64,000 nt of DNA from a bacterium (GTDB lineage Bacteria; Pseudomonadota; Alphaproteobacteria; Caulobacterales; Caulobacteraceae): contig JAVBXP010000046.1 in NCBI GenBank assembly GCA_030824495.1, positions 1 through 64,000 of the forward strand. The letters run 5' to 3'. Below are positions 26,299-34,826 of the stretch, piece by piece; within the stretch, counting starts at the first letter, position 1, and each line of letters opens with the position of its first letter. A program made the position numbers and the translations under genes. A model generated the notes under the pieces. That model was not told the origin of the DNA. It made no database searches and was given only the letters and a program-made list of their open reading frames with translations.

Positions 26299-28653
26299 CT
26301 AGAAGGTCTGGCGGAAGGTCACGCCGATCGTGCGTGGTTGGTTGGTCTGATAGCCGTAGCGTGCGCGCAGGCCGCGTTCGCGGTCGATCGAGAGCAGGGC
26401 GCGTTCGTCGGTGAGGTTCTGGACAAACAGCGCCAGCTCGAAGTCGCGATAGCGAAGACCGCCCCGCAGGTTGACGATCTGGTAGTCAGGCAGTTCCAGC
26501 GGGAAGCTCAGCGTGGAAACCGTGGGCGCGCCGATCCCGAACAGTGCGACATCGCGCGGATTGTCCTCCTGGTCGGAAACCTGCGTGAACCGGTCGCCGA
26601 CATACTGCCAGGTCAGGTTGCCGAACGGCGTCCATTCCCCCCATTGATCCCCGACATAGTTGAGGCTGAAGGCGGCCTGGAATTCCGGCACGGTCGGCAA
26701 GCGATTCCCGTCCCGCAGGCCCTGGATCGGGACACCGGCGGCGTCCTCCACGCTCGAGGTCAGCTCGGCGTTGTTGTACGAGGCCGAGGCGGCGACATCG
26801 AAGTTGCTGTTGAAGCTGTAGGATAGTTCAGCCTCAACTCCCGCCGACTTGGCCTTGGGCACGTTGACGATGACGCGCGAGGAACAACTGCCGGCGTCGA
26901 TGGTGGCCTGCAGGTTTTCAATGTCGGAATAGAAAGCGGCGAAGGTCAGGGAGCCGCGCCGGTCCGCGAACTCGGCCTTCACGCCGGCCTCGTAGTTCCA
27001 GACGGTCTCATTGTCGAAGCTGGGCGTGGACAGGGCGTTGAAGGTGGCGAAATCGGCCGGCGTGCAGAGCGGCCGATTGAGTGGGTCGTTGATGCCGCCA
27101 AGCCGGAAGCCCTTAGAGGCCTGGGCGTTCAAGGTGATATCGTCGGTGGCCTTGTAAGCGACGATGACGCGGGGCGCGAAGTCGTCCGCGTCGGTGTCGC
27201 CGGGCACGTCGATGGTGCGTTCGGCGAAGATGCCGTCGAAGGTCAGCGTGCGGGTTTCCTCATAGCTCGACCAACGCAGGCCCGCGGTGATGTCGAGCCG
27301 TTCGTTGACTGACCAGGTCCCCTCGCCGAACAGGGCGTACTGGTTCTGATCGTAGGGCACGACGGAGTAGTAGAGCGCGTCCCGAGGCGCGGCGGGCCCA
27401 GCCGTGGGAATGCCGGTCAGGGCTTCAAAACCCCGGACGTCCAGGATCTGGGAATAGTCGCGTTTCACGTCGCTGTAGAAGCCGCCGATCACCCAGGCGA
27501 AGGGGCCGTCATCGGTATTGGCCAGCCTGATTTCCTGGGTGAAGGACTTCACCTTGGTGGTGTCGTTGAGCGGGGCGTTCAGGGTGTAGACCGGTTCCGG
27601 CAGGCCGATGCTGCCGCCGGTGATCGAACCGGTCAGGGCGGTCGCGTCGCGGATCACTAGGACATCGCGATCCTGGTAGGTCGAGATCGAAGTCAGAGCC
27701 AGGGGGCCGAAGTCATATTGGATCGTCAGGTCGGCCAGCAGCAGCTCGTCCTCGAACTTCTCCCGAAGCTGGGTGAACTGCTCGAGATCGCCCAGCGTCA
27801 CCGCCGGACGCGTCGTCGTGTAGGGATTGGCCAGGATGTTGAAGAGGTCGACCCGGTTGAAGCCGTCCACGTCGATCTTCTGATACAGCACACGCGGGGT
27901 GATGCTGAGCTGGTCGGTGGGCTGGATCAGTAGGGCGGCGCGGACGCCGGCGCGGGTCCCGCCATTCACGTCCTGGTCCACCCAGCCGCCCGGCTGAACC
28001 GCATCAATGAAGCCGGCATAGTCGGTCGCGTAGCCAACGATGCGCAGGGCGACCTTGTCGCTGAACGGCACATTGACCATGGCCTTGATCTCGGCGCCGG
28101 TCTGGCCGTCCTTGACGCCGCTCAGCGTGGCTTCGACTGCACCTTCCATACCGGCTGTGGTCGGCTGGTTGGTGATGTAGCGGACGGTTCCGGACAATGA
28201 TCCTGAGCCGTAAAGCGTCCCCTGCGGACCGCGCAGGACCTCGACCCGGTTGAGGTCGAAGAGGTCGATGTCGGGGGTGAAAAGCGAGAGCGAGATCACC
28301 GACTCGTCGAGATAGACCCCGACCTGTTCCTTCACGCCGGGCTGGTCACGAACGATCTGGCCGGCGGAGATGCCGCGGATCGCGACCTGGCTTTGGCCAG
28401 GGCCCAGGTTCTGGACCGTGAAGTTGGCGATGTTTCGCGAGAGCTCTTCGATATTGGTCGCGCCGCGCTCGCGCATCTTGGTCTCGCTGAGCGCGTTGAT
28501 CGAGAACGGCACGTCGATCAGCGCCTCGTCGCGCTTACGCGCCGTGACGAGAAGTTCTTCGACGGTGGATTGCGCCAGGGCCTGACCGGCCGGCAGCGCC
28601 ATGATGAGAGCAAGCAGACTCACTTGAGCCGCGGAACCGCGGTGATACGCCAT
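26299..28653 (-). CDS. TonB-dependent outer membrane receptor
   Basis: A 784-residue receptor. The signal peptide ends at GQALAQ (residue 28). The TonB box region is VEELLVTARKRDEAL, the plug runs to about 170 (IAIRGISAGQ-like stretch, DLNRVEVLRGPQGTLYGSGSLSGTVRYIT), and the barrel ends in VTFRQTF. The VTARKR start and LRGPQGTLYG motif are typical of the large group seen in sphingomonads and Caulobacter that import plant and aromatic compounds or siderophores. A strong GGGAGGACATC RBS precedes the ATG. Substrate unknown; it converges with purC. Confidence 0.92.
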   Translation of the reverse strand: MAYHRGSAAQVSLLALIMALPAGQALAQSTVEELLVTARKRDEALIDVPFSINALSETKMRERGATNIEELSRNIANFTVQNLGPGQSQVAIRGISAGQIVRDQPGVKEQVGVYLDESVISLSLFTPDIDLFDLNRVEVLRGPQGTLYGSGSLSGTVRYITNQPTTAGMEGAVEATLSGVKDGQTGAEIKAMVNVPFSDKVALRIVGYATDYAGFIDAVQPGGWVDQDVNGGTRAGVRAALLIQPTDQLSITPRVLYQKIDVDGFNRVDLFNILANPYTTTRPAVTLGDLEQFTQLREKFEDELLLADLTIQYDFGPLALTSISTYQDRDVLVIRDATALTGSITGGSIGLPEPVYTLNAPLNDTTKVKSFTQEIRLANTDDGPFAWVIGGFYSDVKRDYSQILDVRGFEALTGIPTAGPAAPRDALYYSVVPYDQNQYALFGEGTWSVNERLDITAGLRWSSYEETRTLTFDGIFAERTIDVPGDTDADDFAPRVIVAYKATDDITLNAQASKGFRLGGINDPLNRPLCTPADFATFNALSTPSFDNETVWNYEAGVKAEFADRRGSLTFAAFYSDIENLQATIDAGSCSSRVIVNVPKAKSAGVEAELSYSFNSNFDVAASASYNNAELTSSVEDAAGVPIQGLRDGNRLPTVPEFQAAFSLNYVGDQWGEWTPFGNLTWQYVGDRFTQVSDQEDNPRDVALFGIGAPTVSTLSFPLELPDYQIVNLRGGLRYRDFELALFVQNLTDERALLSIDRERGLRARYGYQTNQPRTIGVTFRQTF

Positions 28654-28966
28654 GATGTCCTCCCTCTGTCCCTATGCTCGGCGATCTCTGGCGAGGCGCA
28701 CGGCATGGGTGTTCTGAGAGGAAGGGTAATCCCTTAGCGCCAGTCGCTGTCTAGCGCCGTTCTAGGGCTGGAAAATGCAGCTTGAACAATGGTCTAGCTA
28801 GATTTTCGCGCCGCGCGATCACGCAAACCCTTAGCGGGGGCGGGTTGGCGGCGATTGGTGGTCTCATCGCTCGGGTCACAGCGCCTGTGGCGCCGATCGC
28901 ACAGTGGGCGGAGCATCGACACGCGCAGGCCCGACTGGTCCTGCGCGGTCTGATTTCGTAGGGCTT
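28654..28966. other. Non-coding gap upstream of the second receptor
   Basis: I see no gene in these 313 bases. A perfect palindrome TCTAGCTAGA lies at 28793-28802. A hairpin with seven-bp arms (28923-28929 with 28940-28946) lies 20 bases past the stop of the next minus-strand gene and could end its transcript, though no T-run follows. Confidence 0.5.
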
Positions 28967-29233
28967 TTAGCCGAGGTCGAGTTTGCTGACGTCAACGCCG
29001 CCGGCCACCACCTTCACCTGCAACAGGCGCATTTCGCCGCCCGTAAAGCTTAGGTCCTGAACCGGGATCTCACCGTCGCGCCGGATGTTGGATGCATCGC
29101 GGAGCGTGAGGCGCAACGTCATGGCCTCTCTTTCGACCCCGGCCAGCAGAGCAGCTTCGATTTCGCCGCAGAACTTGGTGGCTAGCGACCCGCGGGGCGG
29201 GACGGGGCGGCGGACGGGTGTCTCGGGGTTCAT
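28967..29233 (-). CDS. Hypothetical protein, 88 residues
   Basis: A soluble small protein with no signal peptide. The N-terminus is Pro/Arg-rich (RRPVPPRGSLATKFCGEIEA); the rest looks like alternating strands (MTLRLTLRDASNIRRDGEIP, then MRLLQVKVVAGGVDVSKLDL). I do not recognise the family. Its codon use resembles its neighbours and it precedes another small gene on the same strand, so I take it as real. The function cannot be inferred. Confidence 0.5.
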   Translation of the reverse strand: MNPETPVRRPVPPRGSLATKFCGEIEAALLAGVEREAMTLRLTLRDASNIRRDGEIPVQDLSFTGGEMRLLQVKVVAGGVDVSKLDLG

Positions 29234-29297
29234 TTCGAAGGCTCCGGTTAGATGAGCCGAACCACGGGACCCCCGCGCCTAGGCTGGTGGGTGGGTG

Positions 29298-29513
29298 TTA
29301 TGCGGAAGCGAAGAAGCCGTGCTCGCCAGTGACCCGCACTTGGCATGGCCGGCCTGCGTCCTGCGCAGCGCGAGCGCGCTTGTTCGCGGCGGCCTTGGCT
29401 TCTTCCTTGTCGATGGTGTGGTCGAAATACTCGCCGCCGTGTTCAACGGCCCAACGGCCGTCGTGGCGCGCCACGGTGAAAATGGAACGATCGGCTGAAT
29501 CTCTAATGGCCAT
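29298..29513 (-). CDS. Small protein, DUF2188-like
   Basis: A 71-residue protein. The pattern GRWAVEHGGEYFDHT followed by DKEEAKAAANKRARAAQDAG and CQVRVTGEHGFF resembles DUF2188 proteins (WAV, a helix with many Ala/Glu, then a strand ending with a short hairpin), which are uncharacterised. That match is by eye and from memory. GGAGTT lies just before the ATG. It reads toward the 88-residue hypothetical gene. Upstream is a palindrome-rich gap. Confidence 0.6.
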   Translation of the reverse strand: MAIRDSADRSIFTVARHDGRWAVEHGGEYFDHTIDKEEAKAAANKRARAAQDAGRPCQVRVTGEHGFFASA

Positions 29514-29848
29514 GCGGATAACTCCTTCTGTCCACGCCGGCGCATCGTCGGGCGCGACGGCGGCAAAGTCCCACGCCGCGGGGCGCGCGCGGATGCGCGA
29601 CTCCTGGAGCGTCGGGGCGAATGACGTTTATCTATAGGTAATACGCGCAGAAGTCTGCGTATTTCGGCCAAGCGATGTTCGATCTCGTCGGCTGCGAGGA
29701 AAATCTCGCTGAATCCACCACTGGTCGTGGCCTCGAATTCACGTGTTGATTTGCGTGTTGAAATCCTGCGGATCAGCTCATTTCGATTTGGCTCATATCG
29801 ACGAAAACTGATCCGCAGTTACTGAAGATTATTCGCGACGTCTTGGCT
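29514..29848. other. Palindrome-rich, slightly AT-richer gap
   Basis: No convincing gene in these 335 bases. Two inverted repeats stand out: an imperfect one at 29640-29663 with AATACGC and GCGTATT ends, and a 53-base one at 29766-29818 with perfect 11-bp arms. The second lies after the isomerase stop and upstream of the 71-residue gene. Confidence 0.55.
29766..29818. repeat. 53-base imperfect palindrome with perfect 11-bp arms
   Basis: CTGCGGATCAG at 29766-29776 is repeated inverted at 29808-29818. Inside, TTTCG and CGAAA pair as well. It could be a terminator for the upstream isomerase, an operator, or a relic of a small mobile element; I cannot decide. Confidence 0.65.
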
Positions 29849-30451
29849 TCAGGCCGCGAGTTGCTCTTCCACCTGGCCGAGCCGTTCCTTGCCGAAGAAG
29901 ATCTCGTCCCCGACGAAGAAGGTGGGGATTCCGAACGCGCCCCGTGCCGCGGCGGCCTCGGTGTTAGCGATGAGCTCGGCCTTCACTTCGGGGTCCTGGG
30001 TGGCGTCCAGCAGGGCGCGAGCGTCGAGCCCCGCCTCGGTCAGCACTTCGGCCACCACGGCGGGGTCATCCATTTTCAGGCCTCGCTCCCACATTCCCGC
30101 GAAGACCGCGCGGGTATATGCGCCTTCGACCCCCATACGGCGGGCGGCGATCAGGCCGCGCATGATCAGCAGGGTGTTGATCGGGAAATGGGGGTTGTGC
30201 CGATACTGGCTCAGGCCGTGCTTCTCGATGAATCGGCGGGTTTCGAGCGCCTCATAGGCCAGCTTTCCCTTAATCTCGCCAAAGGCCGTCATGGGCGCCT
30301 GATTGCCGGTGAGCTTGAAGATGCCGCCCAACAGGCAAGGGGTGACCTTGATGTCAGCGTCGGTTCGCCGCGCAATGTCGGGCAGGATGCAGTGGGCGAG
30401 ATAGGCGTTGGGGCTCGCGAAATCGAAGATGAACTCTACGGTCTTTCCCAT
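29849..30451 (-). CDS. 2-hydroxychromene-2-carboxylate isomerase-like DsbA-fold protein
   Basis: A 200-residue thioredoxin-fold protein of the GST-kappa/HCCA isomerase family. The N-terminal FDFASPNAYLAHCILP holds the active-site serine in SPNAYL; C-terminal GAFGIPTFFVGDEIFFGKERL is the family end motif. HCCA isomerases use glutathione in aromatic (naphthalene-type) breakdown, though many members have other roles. ATG 30451 has GAGGAAAATCCC before it. It begins 11 bases after the SDR stop, so the two form an operon. Confidence 0.85.
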   Translation of the reverse strand: MGKTVEFIFDFASPNAYLAHCILPDIARRTDADIKVTPCLLGGIFKLTGNQAPMTAFGEIKGKLAYEALETRRFIEKHGLSQYRHNPHFPINTLLIMRGLIAARRMGVEGAYTRAVFAGMWERGLKMDDPAVVAEVLTEAGLDARALLDATQDPEVKAELIANTEAAAARGAFGIPTFFVGDEIFFGKERLGQVEEQLAA

Positions 30452-30461
30452 GGGATTTTCC

Positions 30462-31187
30462 TCACCAGCTTTCCGACCAGGGGCGCAAATCGAGTTCGTG
30501 CGTCCAGGCCGAGCGTTGTTGTTTGTGGAGCCAGACGTAGTTGCTGGCGATTTCCTCGGGCTTGAGGATGTCGTCGCGATCGACCCGCTCCTGGCGGTCG
30601 GGAATGTTGGTTCGGGCGAAGACGCCGTCGATCGCGCCGTCAACCACCACATGGGCCACATGGATGCCGCGGGGGCCCAGTTCCTTGGCCGCCGACTGGG
30701 CGACAGCCCTCAGCGCCTGCTTGGCGGCGGAGAAGGCCGAGAAGCCCTGCCGACCGCGCAGAGAGGCCGAGGCGCCGGTGAACAGGATCGTGCCCGCCCC
30801 CCGGGGCAGCATCACTCGGGCCGCCTCCCGACCGGTCAGGAAGCCCGCGAAGCAGGCCATTTCCCAGACCTTCTGGAAGACCCGGCTGGTCGTCTCTGTC
30901 AGCTCGAAGCGGACATTGGCTCCGATGTTGAAGACCACCACCTCAAGCGGTCCGACCTCGCGCTCGATGCGGTCGAACAGGGCGATCATCTCGTCCTCGG
31001 AGCGGGCGTCGACGCCGTAGGCATGAGCCTTGCCGCCATCGTCGCGGATCGACTGCGCCAGTTCTTCGAGTTGGTCGATATTGCGGGCTCGGCGCGTGAT
31101 GCAGACCTCGAGCCCCTCCTTGCCGAAGGCGCGGGCTATCGCCCCGCCAACGCCGTCTCCGGCTCCGACCACCAGACAGACGCCCAT
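30462..31187 (-). CDS. SDR family protein lacking the catalytic tyrosine
   Basis: A 241-residue Rossmann protein. GAGDGVGGAIARAFG is the NAD(P) loop. The usual YxxxK is FSAAK (in GFSAFSAAKQALR), so phenylalanine replaces the tyrosine while the lysine stays. The later AHVVVDGAIDGVF stretch is shared with a group of SDRs I remember with the same change, so it is probably a family trait. Whether it is an enzyme is open. It forms an operon with the DsbA-fold isomerase and is divergent from an HxlR regulator. Confidence 0.82.
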   Translation of the reverse strand: MGVCLVVGAGDGVGGAIARAFGKEGLEVCITRRARNIDQLEELAQSIRDDGGKAHAYGVDARSEDEMIALFDRIEREVGPLEVVVFNIGANVRFELTETTSRVFQKVWEMACFAGFLTGREAARVMLPRGAGTILFTGASASLRGRQGFSAFSAAKQALRAVAQSAAKELGPRGIHVAHVVVDGAIDGVFARTNIPDRQERVDRDDILKPEEIASNYVWLHKQQRSAWTHELDLRPWSESW

Positions 31188-31211
31188 GGCTCATCTCCCG
31201 TCAGTTTATTT

Positions 31212-31241
31212 TCTGGACGGACCATGGTATCGAATCTGGAC
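31212..31241. promoter_or_regulatory. Candidate operator between the SDR gene and the HxlR gene
   Basis: TCTGGAC occurs twice as a direct repeat (31212-31218 and 31235-31241), 23 bases apart, with the palindrome ACCATGGT between them (31221-31228). The 84-base intergenic region must hold both promoters, so an HxlR site here is likely; this exact one is a guess. Confidence 0.35.
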
Positions 31242-31271
31242 CGGGTCAACAGGGTCTGAGCGAGGTGTGCG

Positions 31272-31715
31272 ATGAAGTGGGAAGATCTGGCGCAGGAGCC
31301 GTGCTCCGTGGCGCGTTCGGTCGCGGTCATCGGTGATCGGTGGACCCTGATGATCCTGCGCGACTGCTTCCTGGGCGTGCGCCGCTTCGAGGCTTTTCAG
31401 GAGCGGCTGGGGATCTCGCGCACCATCATCGCCGACCGCCTGAAGCATCTGACGGAGGAGGGCGTACTGAGGCGCGTGGCCTATCAGGAGCACCCGGTCC
31501 GCCATGAGTACCGGCTGACCGACAAGGGCCTGGACCTGCATCCGGTCGTCATGGCCATCGTGCACTGGGGCGACCGCCACTATGCGGGCGAGGCGGGGCC
31601 GCCGCTGCTGCACCGGCACAAGACTTGTGGCTGCGATTTCCATCCGGTGCAGACCTGCTCGGAATGCGGCGAACCGGTGGACGCCCGGGCGGTCGAGACG
31701 CGCCCGGGCCTCTAG
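31272..31715 (+). CDS. HxlR family transcriptional regulator
   Basis: A 147-residue winged-helix regulator. ARSVAVIGDRWTLMILRDCFLG followed by FEAFQERLGISRTIIADRLKHL is the HxlR signature; the EYRLTDKGLDL wing follows. The last 40 residues carry CGC and CSEC cysteines (HKTCGCDFHPVQTCSECGEP), a probable zinc-binding or redox end. It is divergent from the SDR-isomerase pair and likely controls it, responding to a reactive or aromatic compound. Confidence 0.88.
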   Translation: MKWEDLAQEPCSVARSVAVIGDRWTLMILRDCFLGVRRFEAFQERLGISRTIIADRLKHLTEEGVLRRVAYQEHPVRHEYRLTDKGLDLHPVVMAIVHWGDRHYAGEAGPPLLHRHKTCGCDFHPVQTCSECGEPVDARAVETRPGL

Positions 31716-31721
31716 GTCGCC

Positions 31722-33836
31722 TCAGTCCATCAACTGCTGCGTCAGATAGGTGTATTCCAGCGCCTGACGCTTGGCCGTCTCGTTGAGATTGGCGGCCGCA
31801 GCGTGACCGCCGTCGATGTTCTCATAATAGAGGTAGTCGTAGCCCAGCTCCTTCAGGCGGGCGGCGGCCTTGCGGGCATGGGCCGGATGGACCCGGTCGT
31901 CCTTGGTCGAGGTCTCCAGGAACACGCGCGGATAGGGCTTGCCCTTTGCGAGCTTCTGATAGGGCGAGTAGGTGTCGATCACCGCACGCTCGGCGGGATT
32001 GGCCGGGTCGCCGTATTCGCCGACCCAGGAGGCGCCGGCGCCGATGTGGGTGTAGCCGATCATGTCGAATAGCGGCACCTGGATGACCACGGCGTTGTAG
32101 AGCTCCGGCCGCTGGGTCAGGGCCACGCCCATCAGCAGCCCGCCGTTCGAACCGCCCATGATTCCGAGCTTCTTGGGATTGGTGACCTTGCGGGCGATCA
32201 GGTCCTCAGAGACGGCGAAGAAGTCGTCATAGACCCGTTGGCGGTTGAGCTTCAGGCCGGCCTCGTGCCAGCGCGGCCCGAACTCCCCGCCGCCGCGGAT
32301 GTTGGCGATGGCGTAGACGCCGCCGCGCTCCAGCCACAGCTTACCGACGCTCGCCGCGTATCCCGGGGTCTGGGACACCTGGAACCCGCCATAAGCGTAG
32401 AGCAGGGTCGGCGCAGAACCATCCAGCGTCAGGTCCTTTGGCCGCACCAGGAAGTAGGGGACTTTTGTCCCGTCCTTGGATGTCGCCCAGTGCTGCTCGA
32501 CCACGTGCTTGGATGCGTCGAACCGCGCCGGCATGGTCCGCAAGGTGTCGGCCTGGCCAGACGCCGCGTCGGCCAGAACCTGGGCCGAGGGGGTGAGGAA
32601 CCCGGCGATGTGCAAGATCAGGCTGTCGTCGTGGTCCGACGCTGATGCGATCCCGACCGAGATGTCTTTCGGCAGATCGAGCCGGGTCGAGGTCCAGCCC
32701 GTGGGGCCGTGCTGGAAGCTGAGGATGCCGCCCTTCACATTGTCATAGAGCGCCACGACCAGCCGGTTGCGGGTGGTCGCCACCTGTTCCACCGCCTGGC
32801 TGACGGTCGGGCGGAGAACCAGCACCGGCTTCACAGAGGCGGCTTCGGCCTTCAGGCCCGCCAGGTCCATCGCCAGCAGGTCGCCGGATTTGCCGTCAGC
32901 CGCGGCCCAATCCTCCTCAAGGGTGAGGATCATCTGGCCGTCGATCAGGCCCTGGACCGAGGAGCGCAACGGGAGGGGTAGCTTGGTCGCGCCCGCCGGG
33001 CCGATCAGGTGATGCTCGGCGTTGAAGGTGTCGAGCGGTCGGTGGGCGATCAGCGCCTGCAGCTTGCCGTCGGCGTCGCGTAGGGCGATCGGCGAGACGC
33101 CGTAGCCGCCGTCGTCAGCCTTGCCGCGGAAGACTTCCTGGGCGTCCGCCAGGGCTTGGCCGCGCTTCAGCAGCTTGATCACATAGGGATAGCCCGAGGT
33201 CGTGACCTCGCCCTTGGTCCACTCTGTGGCGACGGCCAGGGTGTCGGCGTCGACCCAGGTGAAGCGGTGCTTGCCCTCGGGCAGCAGGAAGCCGCCTTTG
33301 AGGAACTGGCCGGTCTGCATGTCGAATTCGCGGACCTCGACGGCGTCCTTGCCGCCATCCGACAGCGAGACCAGGCAATAGCGGTCTTCCGGCGCCAGGC
33401 AGTCGGCGCCTTTCCAGACCCAGTTCTTGCCCTCGGCCTTGGCCAAGGCGTCGATGTCCAGGATCGTCCGCCACTCGGGCTGGCCGGTGCGGTAGCTCGC
33501 AAGCGTGGTGGATCGGAGGACGCCCCGTACATGTTGGGCGTCCTGCCAGAAGTTGCGCAGGGTCTGGTCGCCGGCGAAGCCGACGGCGGTGATCCGGTCC
33601 TTGGCCGTCGCGATAGCCAGCGCGTCAGCATAGAGCGCGGCATAGCGCGGGTCGTTCTGCAGTTGCGGCAGGGAGCGGTCGTTCTCGGCCGTGGCGAAGG
33701 CCATGGCGCGGGGGCCTTCGATCTCCTCCATATAGACATACGGATCGTTCGAATCGGGCAGGGCGGCGGCGGGGAATGCGGTCATGCCGCTCAACATGGC
33801 GCCGATGGCCAATTTTCCAAGGAACGGGACGCGCAT
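31722..33836 (-). CDS. Prolyl oligopeptidase family serine peptidase (S9A)
   Basis: A 704-residue exported peptidase. The signal peptide is in the first 25 residues (MRVPFLGKLAIGAMLSGMTAFPAAA). An N-terminal beta-propeller (to about residue 430) caps an alpha/beta-hydrolase. The nucleophile is in GIMGGSNGGLLMGV, the histidine in NIDGGHAAAAN, with the Asp in KDDRVHPAHARK. These enzymes cut short proline-containing peptides in the periplasm. I chose ATG 33836 because it starts the signal peptide. It converges with the HxlR gene, six bases apart. Confidence 0.93.
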   Translation of the reverse strand: MRVPFLGKLAIGAMLSGMTAFPAAALPDSNDPYVYMEEIEGPRAMAFATAENDRSLPQLQNDPRYAALYADALAIATAKDRITAVGFAGDQTLRNFWQDAQHVRGVLRSTTLASYRTGQPEWRTILDIDALAKAEGKNWVWKGADCLAPEDRYCLVSLSDGGKDAVEVREFDMQTGQFLKGGFLLPEGKHRFTWVDADTLAVATEWTKGEVTTSGYPYVIKLLKRGQALADAQEVFRGKADDGGYGVSPIALRDADGKLQALIAHRPLDTFNAEHHLIGPAGATKLPLPLRSSVQGLIDGQMILTLEEDWAAADGKSGDLLAMDLAGLKAEAASVKPVLVLRPTVSQAVEQVATTRNRLVVALYDNVKGGILSFQHGPTGWTSTRLDLPKDISVGIASASDHDDSLILHIAGFLTPSAQVLADAASGQADTLRTMPARFDASKHVVEQHWATSKDGTKVPYFLVRPKDLTLDGSAPTLLYAYGGFQVSQTPGYAASVGKLWLERGGVYAIANIRGGGEFGPRWHEAGLKLNRQRVYDDFFAVSEDLIARKVTNPKKLGIMGGSNGGLLMGVALTQRPELYNAVVIQVPLFDMIGYTHIGAGASWVGEYGDPANPAERAVIDTYSPYQKLAKGKPYPRVFLETSTKDDRVHPAHARKAAARLKELGYDYLYYENIDGGHAAAANLNETAKRQALEYTYLTQQLMD

Positions 33837-34025
33837 GAAGAGGCTGCCTGGGGATTGTTTCACGAAATTCAGGTTCTGACAGGGCCGGCTTGGGCGCGCA
33901 AACCGAGAGCCATGAAGCAACCTGGGCGCGTCTGGATGGCGCAGGCGGGCGTCCCGATCTACGAAATGGCGAAGCTGAACCTGCGGTCTAGTTCGCTGAG
34001 CAGGAATCCGTCATGTTCCCGCGCC

Positions 34026-34823
34026 ATGACAAACGAACCCTTTTTCAAACGGGACGGTCAATATTTCGTCCCAACCTCCGCCTGCCGTGGTCCCTGGAAT
34101 CCGAAATCCCTGCATGGCCGGGTGATCATCGGCCTTTTGGGCTTCGAACTTGAACAGCGACATGGTGATCCGGAATTTCTGCCGGCGCGCCTGACGGTCG
34201 ATATGTACAAGCTGCCCGGCTTCGATCCGATCGAGATCACGACCAAGGTCGTCCGTGAGGGCAACCGCATTCGGGTCGTCGACGCCGAGTTCATTTCCGG
34301 CGGCGTCAGCATGGGACGGGCCACCTGCCAATTTCTGAAGCGCACCGAGAATCCTGAAGGCGTGATCTGGAAGCCGCTGGCCTGGGACGTTCCCAAGCCC
34401 GCCGATATCGAGCCTCCGCCCGAGCGGCCGATGGGCGGCATGTGGGCGACGCGGCAGATCAGCGGCGGCTTCGCTTCAAGCGAGCAACGCCGGATGTGGA
34501 TGAGCGAAGTGCGTGAGGTGGTGGAAGGCACGCCGCTGACCCCGTTCCAGCGCGCCGCCGTCGCCTGCGACTTCGCCAGCCCCGCCGCCCACGTCAGCGA
34601 CCAGGGCCTGGGCTACATCAACTCCGACGTGACCCTCTATCTGCACCGCCTGCCGGCGACCGAGTGGATCGGCTTCGAGACCACCTATCATGATGCCGAC
34701 GACGGCGTGGCGGTCGGCGAATGCCGGCTCTATGACGAGCAAGGTCCGATCGGCCTGGCGAGTTGCGCGGCCTTGGCCCAGCGGCGCCTGCCGCCTCCGC
34801 CGCCGCCCAAACCTGCGAGCTGA
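34026..34823 (+). CDS. Acyl-CoA thioesterase-like double-hotdog protein
   Basis: A 265-residue protein. The N-terminal half has LHGRVIIGLLGFELEQRHGD and FLPARLTVDMYKLPGFDPIEI, the helix and strands of a hotdog fold as in TesB-type thioesterases. The second half includes CDFASPAAHVSDQGLGYINSDVTLYLHRLP and GVAVGECRLYDEQGPIGLAS, the second hotdog. Members hydrolyse acyl-CoA; the exact substrate is unknown. The Pro-rich tail (PPPPPPKP) is odd. The start ATG 34026 lacks a strong RBS. The next gene starts three bases later. Confidence 0.78.
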   Translation: MTNEPFFKRDGQYFVPTSACRGPWNPKSLHGRVIIGLLGFELEQRHGDPEFLPARLTVDMYKLPGFDPIEITTKVVREGNRIRVVDAEFISGGVSMGRATCQFLKRTENPEGVIWKPLAWDVPKPADIEPPPERPMGGMWATRQISGGFASSEQRRMWMSEVREVVEGTPLTPFQRAAVACDFASPAAHVSDQGLGYINSDVTLYLHRLPATEWIGFETTYHDADDGVAVGECRLYDEQGPIGLASCAALAQRRLPPPPPPKPAS

Positions 34824-34826
34824 GCA

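Noticed and set aside
29279..29671. 130-codon frame overlapping the DUF2188-like gene
   Set aside because: Arg/Ser/Pro-rich composition typical of a wrong frame; the 71-residue frame fits a known pattern better.
33156..34025. N-terminal extension of the thioesterase-like gene
   Set aside because: The open frame runs upstream through the S9A gene on the other strand; family similarity begins only at ATG 34026.
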